In this document: positions 1 to 12,964 of the stretch, piece by piece
Position numbering within the stretch: position 1 is the first letter of the stretch
Layout: each line of letters begins with the position of its first letter
DNA from: Fragum whitleyi
Lineage: Eukaryota > Mollusca > Bivalvia > Cardiida > Cardiidae
Assembly: GCA_948146395.1 (NCBI GenBank)
Contig: OX411548.1
Span: forward strand, 59,663,020-59,727,019
DNA length: 64,000 bases
Direction: 5' to 3'
Notes under the pieces: generated by a model
Told to the model about the DNA's origin: nothing
What the model saw: only the letters and a program-made list of their open reading frames with translations
Database searches by the model: none
Made by a program: the position numbers and the translations under genes

Positions 1-207
1 AACTGCAATATGACGGAAAACAAACGACAATATGTTGCAAAAATATTTATAAACTTTGAAAGTGTATCTTCACTTTCAGAAAAAATAAAGATTTTTATTT
101 CGTATCTGTAGACAGAAATGTACAATATGACAATTTGTCATAAATTAATTTCAGAAAGAGAAACTATACCTTTAAAAGAAGCTATAACATAATTCTACGA
201 AAATAGG

Positions 208-313
208 TCGCGACATTACCAAATAAGCAGATCACGTGATTGGCCTGTGCTATTGCCACACTACTGAGAAACCAGATCGCGACATTGCCAAATAAGCAGA
301 TCACGTGATTGGC
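208..313. repeat. short tandem duplication, about 69-bp period
   Basis: The segments 208-244 and 277-313 are nearly identical, with one visible difference in the shared part. Each includes the palindromic hexamer CACGTG inside ATCACGTGATTGG. Nothing coding is associated. The CACGTG core is an E-box sequence, but no promoter can be tied to it. Confidence 0.7.
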
Positions 314-429
314 TAGTGCAATTTTCAATAGCTGACCTTTTTTGACTTGCCTTATCACATGATTTCCAAATATAGTAATGTAAACATGTGATACTAGTAA
401 ATTCGTACGCAAATTTCAATGAATATCGT

Positions 430-1370
430 TAAAATCCTGAATTAGCGTGTTAATAATATACATGAAGTGATAGTTGTGTAATTGTACAGGATTATTTCCT
501 TTTAATTAAATAAACTGTATGTCTTTGTCAAGTTGAGATAAACAAACTAGGCCGAAGTGTATTCACATCCTTTACACGTGATGTGTGTTCTCAAAAAACC
601 CGAAATGAATTTATCTTGTGTTCATTTTGCGGTTTTGTTAAATCTAAGTTGGAATTGCTCCGCATTCCAACTTAAAAAGGGTATTTCTAAATTTACGTTT
701 ATAAAAGCATTGAATTTATTAGCAAATTATCTCTGTTAATCGAAATGACTTTTTAGCGTAATGATGCAAGATCGGATGCAATATTCGTGCCTAAAAACGA
801 CAGAATCCCTTGGAGTTTTTTGATAGTTACCTCCCCTGAGTAAGCGGAGGTAGCGATCCGTCAATTGACATGCAGGGACCTTCATTTGAAATTCTAATTT
901 TGTGCCATGAAATTGCCATTCAGGTCTACACTCTACCTTAATTGATGTTACGTTATGCGGACGACATGCAGTATACATTCGACCTTAATCAACATTAACT
1001 TATTCAGTCTAGATGCATGATACATTCGACCTCTAACAATAAATAACTTTACGATCTTCAATTCCGGTGGTAAATACTTGACCTTGTGAATTCTAGAGTT
1101 ATGCAATCCACATTCAGGTCTACATATGACATTATACAAATTGAAATGCGGGTCCACTAAATCAATGTACAATAATTGAATATAGTTTGCTCTTCAGTGT
1201 CAAAAATAATGCAAAGTCCTAGTACATGTGCCAATTTCTGCAATACATACTATTCAAGGGTAGATAAATCTGACACCTAGGCAAAAAGTATGAAACTATC
1301 TAAAAGGTTCTCTTAATATAAAGTCATTTGTTACATTTATCCACAAAAATGTTGAAATAGTAAAAATTCA
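430..1370. other. gene-free stretch
   Basis: No exon, RNA gene or clear repeat boundary was found. A motif around ATTCGACCT recurs between about 970 and 1060, and an AGGTCTACA motif occurs near 920 and 1120, so the segment may be old degraded repeat. The short open frames here have no recognisable content. Confidence 0.4.
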
Positions 1371-2905
1371 CAGGGAAGAAAAAACAGCTTTATTTCGCCT
1401 AAGTGATCTTAAGGGATCAGAGAACGTGATTTATCTGAGATATACCTCAATTAAAGATGTTTGAAACAGAGAAAAAAGGTCTAAATATAGTTTTGATTTG
1501 AGATCAGTCAATTAAATTGTCTTCCAAGACCGTCTTATCCGGTTGATGTTCGATTGTTTAAAGCCACAATCTGCGTTTAGAGTAAAAAATCGCTTTATAG
1601 TGAATATTCTTTGATTATTTGTTCTTGATTTAGTCTTATGAAAGTCCGAAATGTTGTGGGTCATAAATATTCACCAAGTTAGGCCTGTACTAAGATCATC
1701 ACGTCATAATCATTTGCATTACCAAATACTTGAATGACAAATTCAGGCTTATCTTTGAGAGTAAAAGTCTAGTTTTCGTGTACATAGTCGTCTAAGATTA
1801 TTGTCTTGCCTTTCGGAAATGTTTACGAACACAAACGGGGGCTTTAAAGATAACATTGGTTTCAATGTTTCAAGCAGGTTCATGTCTTAAGTCAACTGGT
1901 CACATTGTATTCAGGGAAAGCATTTTGTGTTTTTATGGCGGGCATTCTAGACATCCATTTTTTTCTAAAAAATTCCGTTAAAAATCAACGACCTTTGTCG
2001 TTGTCTTTGGCAATAGAGAATTCTTCCTTTGTTTCTACATAAAACGCGATGAGATTGGAAATAGCCCTAACACTACATTTTTTAAATACAAATTTAAATT
2101 ACATTCAAAGTCATCAGACATAAGCAATATACCCAAATGCGGATCAAAAGTAATTTTCACTGGCTGAATCACATCAAAAAGAATGTCCGCTTTGTAATGT
2201 TTTTATAAACGTAAATTTAGAAATACCCCATTCATTTGATACTTTAATGTTTGAAGAACTCTCAATACTGTAAAACTTGCGTCAAGCGACCACAAAAGGG
2301 ACCACCAAAAAGCGGTCGTTAAAGAAAATGATCGCTTAATACACGTTTAGATAACATTATCATGATTGCATATGTTTATTATTGCGAAGATCCTCAATTG
2401 TCTCATGCTGTTAAAACTTAATGGAGTCGTCTAGTGAAATTTAACAACATTGGATTCAATTACAATGATTATTACACAAAAGCTATCTAATTTTTCAGAT
2501 TTTTCGATTTAAAGAAGAGAAATTTGAAAGCGGTCGCTTAATAAAAATGGTCGCTTAATAGACATGGTCACTCGAGCAAGATTGACTGTATTTCACAATA
2601 CTGTATATTTAGCAGGTAAACATTATTTTTCGCAAAAAAATCTAGAGGGGATTTGACCTCGATCTTTCAGTGTCTGTACTAGATGCTTCTGAAAGTCTTA
2701 ACATATTTTAACCAGAAAAAGTCCACCGTCGATAAGGTTAAAGACATTTGTCACAGGGGAGACCTGAAAAGTGATTTATGAGACATATGCCTCAATTAAA
2801 GATGTTTAGAACAGACAAGGAGGAATTTGATACAGTTTTCATTAGGAATCTGTCAATTACAACGGCTTTTATAGAATGGTAATCCGGCTTGTCTTTGTCT
2901 ATTTC
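1371..2905. repeat. dispersed direct repeat pair
   Basis: The segment 1371-1555 resembles 2754-2905 in the same orientation. Both contain CCTCAATTAAAGATGTTT followed by related AT-rich sequence with scattered mismatches. It looks like two old copies of one unnamed repeat. A MITE-like unit lies between them. Confidence 0.5.
2268..2592. mobile_element. candidate MITE with imperfect terminal inverted repeats
   Basis: The left end (TACTGTAAAACTTGCGTCAA) and the reverse complement of the right end (near 2570-2592, GCAAGATTGACTGTA) match imperfectly. The outer bases fit a TA target. Internal copies of GCGGTCGCTTAATA and a related GCGGTCGTTAAAG occur at both flanks. It is non-coding. The family resembles Tc1-type MITEs by its CAGT-like tip, but the match is weak. 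Confidence 0.4.
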
Positions 2906-3165
2906 TTAACGAAACATCCTTGTAAGGGGTATTTTCTTTTCAGACATGACGAGCATACAGTTAAGAACAACGTGAAAATGAGTACGTGAATAATTTTCGG
3001 ATTATATCAGAAATGAAATTCAATAAATTGGAGAAGAGTTTAAATTGAAATTATCGCAAATTTCGTATAAACTTTAGATAGATATTTACCTTTATTTTAA
3101 ATAAATGGCTACGTACTTTAAAATTATAGCATTTGTATTTTCGTATATGTTTCCAAATTAATACC

Positions 3166-3291
3166 AGCCCTGCTTTTAGAGTGACAAAACGATGCAAACT
3201 TTTTGCATATTATGCTCCGCTTTGCACACAAATGCAAAGAAGAGTACAATTTGCACACAGTTTGCACCGTTTTGTCAACCTGAACGCATGG
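3166..3291. mobile_element. palindromic MITE family B, copy 1
   Basis: A foldback of about 125 bp. The outer arms read as GTGACAAAACGATGCAAAC and the inverse GTTTGCACCGTTTTGTCA, around a centre rich in TTTGCA and TGCAAA. Four further copies occur at 8234-9149 (interrupted), 18732-18848, 28423-28551 and 31315-31452. All share the core GGTGCAAAC plus a GCTTTGCA centre. It has no coding content. Confidence 0.75.
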
Positions 3292-3339
3292 CTAATAATG
3301 AAAAAAATATAGACTGATTACATCGATTTGAATGAAGAT

Positions 3340-3870
3340 ATAGAGGATAATCGTTTGTTTCAGTGTAAGATCGATTTGTATTTCATTGAGTGAACAACAA
3401 AAGCTATATTTTACGAGAGTGAAAATATAGCTTTTGTTGTTCACGAAATGAAATATTTATCGATCTTACACGAAAAACAAACGATTATTCCATTTCTTTA
3501 ATGCAAAAATGAGACAAAATGTGACGTTTCTAGGACATATTTTCGTAAAGCGCGTCATTTTGCGCGTGATTGCTTTGCAACGTTCATTGTGACGTCACTT
3601 ATTTCGCCCCGCATAGATGACGTCAGATAGGATGAAATGCATAAAAGCAGGGTATAAGTTTTTGATAATTTCACTGCTTTTTGCGGTGAAATTATCAAGT
3701 GATAATCTACCGTTATTTCTCGATAAACCACCGAAAAGCATTAAAGAAATTTGTTATTCTAAACGATACCGAAGCTTTTTCGAACGGTTTCGGAGCGTTT
3801 TAGAAAGCTTTAAGTGGTTGGTTGATATCCTGTCATTGGATCGCTGGGCGAGCGATTTAGAATGGTAATG
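3340..3870. repeat. repeat family R, copy 1, with a near-perfect long hairpin
   Basis: The part 3347-3490 folds into a hairpin with arms of about 65-70 bp: AATCGTTTGTTT at the outside, GATCGAT in the middle, and AAAAGCTATATTTT next to the short loop. A TGACGTCA-rich block follows, then a second small palindrome (GATAATTTCAC with GTGAAATTATC, 3663-3700). Related sequence recurs at 20950-21310 and, in reverse and interrupted, at 62140-64000. The open frame 3617-3868 lies wholly in the repeat and is not a gene. Confidence 0.7.
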
Positions 3871-4049
3871 ACCGGGATTAAATGACAATTTTACGACGTT
3901 ATCAACTGTAATTACCTTTCATTCAAAAACAAACCACCTTGGAAGTTCGAAATATACGGACACTGGCAACGCCGGGGGGAGTGCGCAAGCAGATCATAGT
4001 AGTAACTTTCCACTTATGGAAAGTCCTCAGGAAAAGGGTTACATTTTGA

Positions 4050-4404
4050 AATATCGTGAAATTGACAAGGTGAAAGATTTTTGAACGATTTTGGAATTAA
4101 GTTGAATGAGTGTGATGAGCGAGGTTTGGGTGAAATTAAAGGGAGGTAAACCTATACCGATATTTATTACCTCTCTTTAATGAAATAAGTATACAAGTTC
4201 TATGAATAGCTTCCCGTTTCTTCAAGAACCAATCAGACGCTTACAATTTTAATTATGTCGGCGAATGTACCTGTTGATTGTATATTTTTTAGTAATTTTT
4301 GAGCGGTTTTAAAGAGACCTTGAAATGTCTGAATGGAGCACTGCGTGAGCGATTAAGTATGGATTTTATTTAGATGAATGTCAATTTCATGATTCAACTA
4401 ACTG
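4050..4404. mobile_element. Tc1-type MITE family T, copy 1
   Basis: The left side begins near ATCGTGAAATTGACAAGG. The right end reads TCAATTTCATGATTCAACTAACTG followed by TA. This is one of six copies in the window (also 7275-7703, 26403-26842, 33256-33653, 42035-42442 and 54481-54916). The best copies are bounded by TA and have a CAGTT tip, the terminus expected of Tc1/mariner derivatives. A smaller internal palindrome (GGAGGTAA with TTACCTCTC) marks the centre. The left tip of this copy is degraded. Confidence 0.65.
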
Positions 4405-4769
4405 TAGATTTTTCGCTTTGTGATATTTTCTAGCCCTGAAAGGATCCATCTACCCTCCTATAAAATTAATTTTAAAAATGCGAAGCGAGGTTCACCTCTA
4501 ATGGATTTACTTTCTTTTTGAAATTATTACTTTTTTTCCGTGTGACGAGTCTTGTTGACTTACGTTCATGATTAGAAAATGCTCGCGAGCGGTGCCCCAG
4601 ATATGGTACCATGCACATTACCTAATAGTACCTATTTTATGCTTCAAGAGGAAGAGAAGGGCTTCCCTTTTTTCTCTTAACTTCACTTTTCCTAAAGAAG
4701 TGTGTACCTTTGTCAAAGACAAATTTACAGCTTCCGTGGCGTCGGTGATTCATTATCAAGTCTACAATT

Positions 4770-5305
4770 AAAGATCCTTAATTTGTCACAAAGATTATCT
4801 TATCTACCTTAAGTCGAAATGTATTGACGCCTAATCAGAAAAAGGACTTTCTGGGAAAGTCAGAAAAAGATAAATTCCAAGCAAGCTTAAATTCACTGTC
4901 AAGCACAAACTATCCTTCGGTTAATTGTTAGATCTTTAACCCTTTGCTGTTTAATCCCTGCTTTTTACTTACCTTTCATTTTATGATTGAGAAAACATTG
5001 TGAAAAAGGAAGAAATTGCTTCTGACAAGCAATTTCTTCTTTTACACACTATTTTCTACCCTACTGAATGGTTATTTCTCAAATTAAACCCACTTTTTAT
5101 TTTTGTCTGCAAAACCTTTTAATTTGGACAGGTCCATTTTTTTGTAAAACGGAAAAGGGTAAAAGATCCTTAATTGTCACAAAGATTATCTACCTTAAGT
5201 CGAAATGTATTGACGCCTAATCAGAAAAAAGAGGACTTTCTGGGAAAGTCAGAAAAAAGAACCTTCCCAGCTAGCTCAAATTCACTATCAAGCACAAACT
5301 ATCAA
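4770..5305. repeat. segmental duplication of about 150 bp with a hairpin between the copies
   Basis: The segments 4770-4918 and 5161-5305 are close copies in the same orientation, sharing AAGTCGAAATGTATTGACGC and a GACTTTCTGGGAAAGTC palindrome. Between them, 5005-5046 is a hairpin (AAATTGCTTCTGACAAGCAATTT). The same hairpin type recurs at 37431-37474 and 52742-52784. No gene is involved. Confidence 0.65.
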
Positions 5306-7274
5306 CCCTTAGGGTTAATATTTTGATCTTTAAAACAAGCAATATTTAGGAGTAATCTGGCCAAAGGCAATAACTTCCTAATCATGATAAGTAGTTAGCA
5401 AAAACTGGTTTAGCTGCCGCTTGCTTGTATAAAATGGTGTAGTCATGCTGTTGTCAGAAACTATAGGAAGCTATGGCTAGGTGCTTCAGTAACCAAGAAG
5501 TACTTGATGAACCGTTGAAAATGACGTTAATCCAAAAACAGAAACGTAAAATTCAATTTTATGGCGAAACTCGCATTAGATGACATTCATTTTTGTAAAA
5601 TCAGAAAAGGTATGTAGATTAAAAATGGAAAACTAGGGATTGTTAGACGTTTTGATGTCACAGAAGAAAAATGAAACGTTATTTCTTCGAAAAGCAACAT
5701 GTTTTCCATTAGTAATCTGTCACGAAAGAGACCAGAAAAAAGAATTATTTATTTAAAAAAAAAACCAAGGTTATATAACAACATTATGTCTATAGGCTAC
5801 CAAAAAACCACTATTTCAGTTAATGAAAGCTGCACCTCTGAGTGTTTGGTCATATTTGGCATTTTATACCCTAGATCTTTTTTTTCAATTGCAAGCATTA
5901 GATTCAATTCCAAATTCTAATAATTTAAATTTTGTTGTGTCCAGCAAGATTCTAGCATCCTTATGAGATGATTAATGATTTATTCCATAGTTAAAACAAT
6001 TCAGAACACGCAGCTATGTCTTATGTTTCCGCACAAAGAAGTCGAATGAAAAAGCTGTTTCGGTGAAAAATCGTCAAATTTTTGTTTCATGAAATTAGAG
6101 ATTCTTAGAGATATGAAACTAGTTACTCTCTTTATCTTCTTAAACTGTTAACGAACTCCTAAATGGTCACATTACATTTGCCAAAGTATAACTTATCGCT
6201 TATCGAAAAAATAACCACCTTAAGAAAAATGCAAATATTTTCAAAACATGCGTGGAAGGCTCCACATAATGTTGATATTTATATATATACGTGCATATGT
6301 GTGGTCTAAAATATACATCTGTTTCGCGGATGTCTGGTTACCATCCGAAATACAACGACCCACCTTAATAACGAATATTTTTATATTGATAGCTGTATTC
6401 AATATATAGGACGTTTTGGAAGCAAACTGGATTCAAAATTTAATGTTAGGTAGATGTTAAATACGGTCAAAGACAAGAGCCCTTCTTTACAAAAGTCACA
6501 AATCATTTTTTAAAGAAAATTAAATTAGGATCCCTTTGTTTCTCACTCAAGAATAAACTATTAAAAGTATCCCCCATCGATGATTTTATTTTTTAACCAG
6601 GGGTAAAATGAAATTCCGGTCCAATGCGCTGTTTAACTCAAAAATTTTCGGATCAAGCTAAATTGAAGTTTCTGCAAGAATGGACTTTCCATCACAAAAG
6701 CATTTCTGTCCGTTCCAGATACTACAAGAATTATTACACCGAAAATAAATTTACCGTGATGAAGTTCGTTTAAGCGTACATGTATTTGTTTTGAACATTA
6801 GAATCAAAGAATTCCTTTTTTCAATTAAATTTAAGATACATGTAACAGACACGACATTGAATATCACACTATAAAGCCCGGGAAAATTGAACATACTTGT
6901 GAATGAATACAAGTAGGAAGATTCATTATTATTATTAATAATTATGATTCTTAAGGAATGCATTGTTCTTGAATGCAACAAATCGTTGATCAAATGGCAT
7001 GGAAACACCTTTGCTAGTAATGATTTATTTACATGTACAGTTAAGTCTAAATTTTTAATCCGCATTAATGTATGAAAGAAACAACAAAAAAAAAAAAGAA
7101 AAAAAACAAACATTTGTCATACAGTATAAATCTGCAAAAGGAAATAGTATCAACATAAAAACTTGTCCTACAGCTAATAATTTCACGGTTATTTTCGTCC
7201 TATTTCCATATATAGATGTTTATTTAATACTGTTATCACAGGCAAATTGTTTCATCAGTGAAGGGTATCTTTGT
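5306..7274. other. gene-free stretch
   Basis: AT-rich sequence without a recognisable exon, RNA gene or complete transposon. The open frames (the longest is 120 codons at 6751-7113, minus) are low in complexity and have no family features. I see nothing further to annotate. Confidence 0.4.
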
Positions 7275-7703
7275 TTAATAACATCGTGAAATTTATATGG
7301 TGAATGATTTTGGAACGATATCGGAATGACAAAGAGGAGAGAGTTCTGAATGGAATTAAGAGGAGGTAATATGGTATCGCTAATTTCGACCAACTGGACA
7401 AAATTAGCGATAATTTATTACCTCTCTTTAATAAATTTATATGCCTTTTTGTTTGAGTGTCTTCATGGACTAATCAGACTCTTTAAAACCCTCAACAATC
7501 TCATAAAATAGTGTAATGATTTGATCTATGTGAATTGAAACGCTGTTCGATTTGAAAGATGTCAAAATGTCTTTTGAAAGAATTTGGAGCGTTTTTTTAA
7601 TTGTTTGAGGGAGTATTTGTAATCAATTAATGGAGCGATGAGTGAGTGACTTAGAATAGGTTGATCGAGGTGATAGTCAATTTCCTTATGTAACTAACTA
7701 TAG
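7275..7703. mobile_element. Tc1-type MITE family T, copy 2
   Basis: Begins near TAACATCGTGAAATT and ends near GTCAATTTCCTTATGTAACTA. It has the same layout as the other family T copies, including a central inverted pair around GAGGAGGTAAT and ATTACCTCTC. Here the centre also contains ATCGCTAATTT and AAATTAGCGAT, which extends the inner palindrome. Non-coding and diverged at the tips. Confidence 0.6.
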
Positions 7704-8278
7704 CGATAGTGTACAAGATGGTTTATTGGCCCAATCTAGTCTACGCTTTGATTACACATATATGGGGTCTGCATCTGATCAGCGTTTGAATTTTCGATCG
7801 GCTATGGATTGGGAAAGAGATTTGATTTAAAAGACGAAGAGATTTTGTCATGAGACGAAAAACTTACTCACATTATGTGAACACGTATAGCGGATTCACG
7901 CATACCCCCTCCCGTTTCATACAACCATGGAAGCAAAACTACGTTCCCTTCATTTCTCATTATTCAATGATATTGAGTTAAATATTTCACTTATTTTGAT
8001 TTATTTCCACAGAATTATTTAGTGCGCATACATATAAAATCACTGCGTGCTCAAAATGTTGGAATCAAGCGACTGCACCCAGTCTGGCATGCCATACAAA
8101 GGTCTCCGTTTCACCCCTTTTCCTTTTAAGAATAAAACTTTCTCCCTATCATCGTAATCAATGATTTTCGACAAAGCAGGGAGGATTCCCTGAAAAGTGT
8201 CGTTCAATTTAAGGATGAGAAAAAGAAGCCTTGCGATCAGGTTGAAAAACGGTGCAAACGGATTGCCAATTATACCTC

Positions 8279-9062
<784 letters not shown>

Positions 9063-9218
9063 TACTTCGCTTTATGCGCAAGTGCACTTGCAAAGTGGGG
9101 TATACTAAGCAAACAATTAGTACCGTTTGGTCATCCTGAAAGCAGGGCAGCTTTTCAATTTTATTTCACTTTATTCAATTTTCTAGATGGTCTATATATA
9201 AAAATTGAAGATTAATCG

Positions 9219-9262
9219 TCGTTGGGGTACCAAAACCTCGTAACTCCAGCTTATAAAAATGC
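9219..9262. repeat. half copy of palindromic family K
   Basis: GTTGGGGTACC, AAAACCTCGTAACTCCAGCTT and a short remainder correspond to one arm of the foldbacks at 25432, 27241, 28139 and 38306. The second arm is missing. Confidence 0.4.
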
Positions 9263-9747
9263 AGTTGCAATATTTTATTAATCAAACGATTATTAAAATT
9301 TGTTCAGTTTTGCTAAATACATAAATCCTTTTGGTTTACAGATACATTTATGTACAAACAAAAACGATAACTTACTACAAATTTTTGACAGAATCTTAAA
9401 TATTGAAAAGTAAACTCGTCGAATTGAAATCGTCAAATTGAAATCGTTAATACCAATATAATACGCCCTATAAAGACGCAAAATACTTGTGAAGCACTTT
9501 TCACGAACCTTGCAGGTCAGGTATAGCCAAAGGACAAATCACAATAGGATATTTACGCTGGTTGCATACTGCTATACCAACATATTGATTTTTCTACGTC
9601 TCCATTAGCATTGTTATAATTTGTCCCCGGGAAACTATTATATCTATATTAATATTGTCTCTGGTGATCAATAGTGATAATAAAGTACAATAAAAACTGT
9701 GGAAATTGAAAACACCGTGATTTCTGATCAGACTGTGTTCATGTCGC

Positions 9748-9818
9748 GGGGTCAGTGCAAAACTAATGTAAGTGCCTATAAATATATAGGCACTTACAAT
9801 AGTTTTCGCTGACCCCCC
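9748..9818. repeat. short hairpin family C, copy 1
   Basis: A 71-bp foldback: GGGGTCAG at one end, CTGACCCC at the other, and AAGTGCCTATA paired with TATAGGCACTT at the centre. Other copies are at 10614-10683 and 15503-15570. It is a non-autonomous foldback element, or a hairpin transcript gene spread by transposition. Confidence 0.8.
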
Positions 9819-10389
9819 GATGTACTTTCTCTCCTTTATTTTTTCCCTGTTTTCGTAATCGAATCGGTTTAGCAATCGCTGATACAACTGCCATATTTTT
9901 TTGCATTTATTTCTTCAAAAAATCTCTGTACGCATAATTTTCCATTAATCTATAGAAAGAATCCATTGAAGCCAAATTTATCAATATGCAATACTTTTAT
10001 AGTTGTGTTTTGTATCTGGCAAATTTTGATCAGGGTCAACAATGGTCATGCAAGTAAATAAGGCTGACAAAAAGACCTATGACTTTCGACATTGCAGGGC
10101 AGAGAATATTAAATGGGACTTATCTTGAGATAGAACTGCTTTATCGGAAATTATGGTTATTTAATAAAAATAACCGCACTATATCATTGTTCTAATATCC
10201 ATGTAATATCATAAAAATTATCATTATCATATGGGATATTATCACACGGATATTTGTATAGTTATAAGATAATTTAACATTTATGAATATTCTGCATTCA
10301 ATATTGTCATGTATACAGACATGCGACATTGATCGCGTTAGGGCACGATAAATATCGGCCCCGATATGAGAACACCAACCATAACGTAA

Positions 10390-10997
10390 CTGTAAACGGG
10401 GTAATTTTGGCGGTGGTTTTATTTTGGCAATATTGGCGGTCAAGCTTAAATGCGCCAAAATTAATCCACCGCCAATATTTGTCATTATGAAATAAGAAAT
10501 TTCTTTATTATGATAGATATGAAATCTATACATTTTAGTCAATGTTAATAAAATTTATATCAAAGGTATGCAGACTATAGTTATTATTATGCTGACAACG
10601 TTGACATTTCGACGGGTCAGCGCAATACTATTGCAAGTGCCTATAAATTATAGGCACTTGCAATAGTATTGCACTTATCCCTCAATTTCAAGATTCCAGA
10701 TCCAGGTTGGTTGATACATTGTACTGAAGATCCCAGCGAAAAGGTGCGAAAAACTTGGACGCGTTAAAACTACAACAAATCGTGTGAAAACAAACTATTG
10801 TCAAATTTGTAGAAAGTTGACATTATTTTAGAAATTGCCTTTCTTTTACCTACGTTGTTTTGACCGACGAAAAAAGGTAAAATATAAAGCGTTTAATTTT
10901 GGCGTTAAAGTAAGATGCGCCAAAATAAATCAAGGCCAATAAATCGTAATCGAAAAACCGCCAAATGTGGACACCGCCAATATAAAGCCGTTTACAG
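10390..10997. mobile_element. 608-bp Harbinger-like MITE (family N) with TAA target duplication
   Basis: The ends are CTGTAAACGG (10390) and CCGTTTACAG (10997), flanked on both sides by TAA (10387-10389 and 10998-11000). The inverted repeat continues with GTAATTTTGGCGGTG against a matching inner arm (CACCGCCAATAT). A 3-bp TWA duplication is typical of PIF/Harbinger. No transposase is present. A family C hairpin (10614-10683) lies inside. Confidence 0.7.
10614..10683. repeat. short hairpin family C, copy 2, almost perfect
   Basis: A 25-bp arm running from GCAATACTATTGC to CCTATAA is followed after one base by its exact reverse complement. The outer bases are GGGTCAGC and a decayed partner. 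It lies inside the Harbinger-like MITE 10390-10997, so it probably inserted later. Confidence 0.8.
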
Positions 10998-11002
10998 TAA
11001 CT

Positions 11003-11240
11003 TACCACCATGGCGGGCTGTCATTCAAAAGGTCCCGGATTCGATCTCCACGGCGGCACTCATCCTTTTCAACGATTTGTATTCCTCCAATTGGTAGGAC
11101 CTATGTAGAATGGTAGCTGGAGGCTTGGAAAGGGTGTTATGGTAGTACTGGTGTGAGAAATACCAGGAATCCATTGTCAGGTGCCGCGATATAACTGAAA
11201 GATTGTTAATAGCGGCGAAACACCTCATACAAACGAATAT
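11003..11240 (+). mobile_element. tRNA-derived SINE, copy 1 (degraded)
   Basis: The head contains a B-box-like GGATTCGATCTCC near 11038. The body shares GGAAAGGGTGTTATGGTAGTA, ATACCAGGAATCCATTG and CGCGATATAACT with the better copy at 17194-17473. The tail side reads AGCGGCGAAACACC. The tRNA-like head is shortened or mutated. Moderately old copy on the plus strand. Confidence 0.65.
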
Positions 11241-12123
11241 TCTGTATTGATTGTTTCACCAATCTTAACCCCAACTTTCACCCATCTAGTAATATATTGT
11301 CTCTGAAAAGCCATAAAATTGCATCGAACGTGATTTGAAACGTCAGAGCAAAGCAGCGCTCAAAATGATGTAAATGAGACACAATCCACCAAATCATTCC
11401 ACAACAAATGACAACTAATGTTTCACAGTAAACAATGTCTGTAAAATTGCGTGACTACTTTCTAATTGTCCATGAAAGATAATAGACCCCCGATCGTTAT
11501 TCAGTGCAATTAACAGTTCAGGGAATGCTGAATGAAAATTGAAATATCTCTGTATTTACCCAGGAAACAAAATTCAGCATTTGTGAAAGCGAAAAACTAG
11601 CGAGCATCTCGTAATTTTTAAAACAGTTTATAATAAACAACATCGTGAAACCAACACTGATCAATATATTCAAAATGCTCTTCTACACGCTTCGAAATTG
11701 TTCCAAATGTGCTAAGTTTATATCCAAGTACAATGTAGCATAGAAAAATCATTTCACGAAATTTTTGGAGGTTGAAGCGCCATTCTAGTAAATGAGCGAT
11801 TTGAACGGAACTGCGAACTTTTCTTAATCGTATTTGCACGACTTAGGTGAATGTTTGGAAGATTATAAATTAGCCGATTTGGACGCTGTCGATAAATGGG
11901 TAAATGCTATTTTAAAAATGCACTTTGAAAATACTAGTTTGAAAATTTGACCTAGTAGGATATAGATATTTTCCTAAAGAATACCAACAATTTGGGAATC
12001 GCTTTTATTAACAAATCAGGTGACATAATTCAATTTTAAAGATTTCGTTTCGAAGTCTATTACGCTACAATCGTTTGTGAAGGAATAAAAAAATATAAAT
12101 GTGCTCATCCTTCTTTTTTACAA
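11241..12123. other. gene-free stretch
   Basis: No exon, RNA gene or bounded repeat recognised. Small open frames only. Confidence 0.4.
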
Positions 12124-12643
12124 ACAAGAGGACCAAGATGGTCCTAGATCGCTCACCTGAGTCTCTTTGACCCCTCAGACATCACATCAATTAAATAGGC
12201 AGATATCATAAAGGAGATATTTATTTCTACATAAAAAACAAGTTCCATGAAGCTTGGGCCAAAATTGTGGCCTCTAGAGTTATAACAAGAAAATTATCAT
12301 TAATACCCCTTTTCCAGTGATATGGCATGAATCTTTCCCATTTTTGATAGGCTTCATCCTTGTGACCTGACCAACATTTTGACCAAGTTTCATGAAGATT
12401 GAGCAATATTTGTGGCATCTAGATTGTTAACAAGAAAATTATCATTAAGGGCCCTTTTCCCGTGATAGCATGGATCCTTCACATTTTTAATAGGGTTCAT
12501 CCTTGTGATCTGGCCAACAGTCTGACCAAGTTTCTTGAAGATTAGGACACATTTGTGGCCTCTAGAGTGTAAACAAGAAAATTATCATTAAGACCACTTT
12601 TCCCATGATATGGCATGGATCATTTCCCATTTTCAATAGGGTT

Positions 12644-12916
12644 TGTTGGGTCATATTTGTAACAAATCATATATGTAACACATTTGTTACGTACATTATC
12701 ACATTCGTAACAGATAAAGTGTGTTACAAATGTGTTTGTCCGAAATGGAGGTTGACATGAGAAGCATAAATGTAACAGGTTTAGTTGTCTATTTGTAGTC
12801 AAACAATTAACAGCAATAGCAGCATCATTATATTCTTTACACTATTGATTTTATTCTCGATTGCAAAACAAAAGTTAGCACATCAGAGCGATTGAGGCTC
12901 ACTCCAACTTGAATCA

Positions 12917-12964
<48 letters not shown>

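Noticed and set aside
3617..3868. 83-codon open frame as a small secreted protein
   Set aside because: It lies wholly within dispersed repeat R, and the other copies do not keep the frame.
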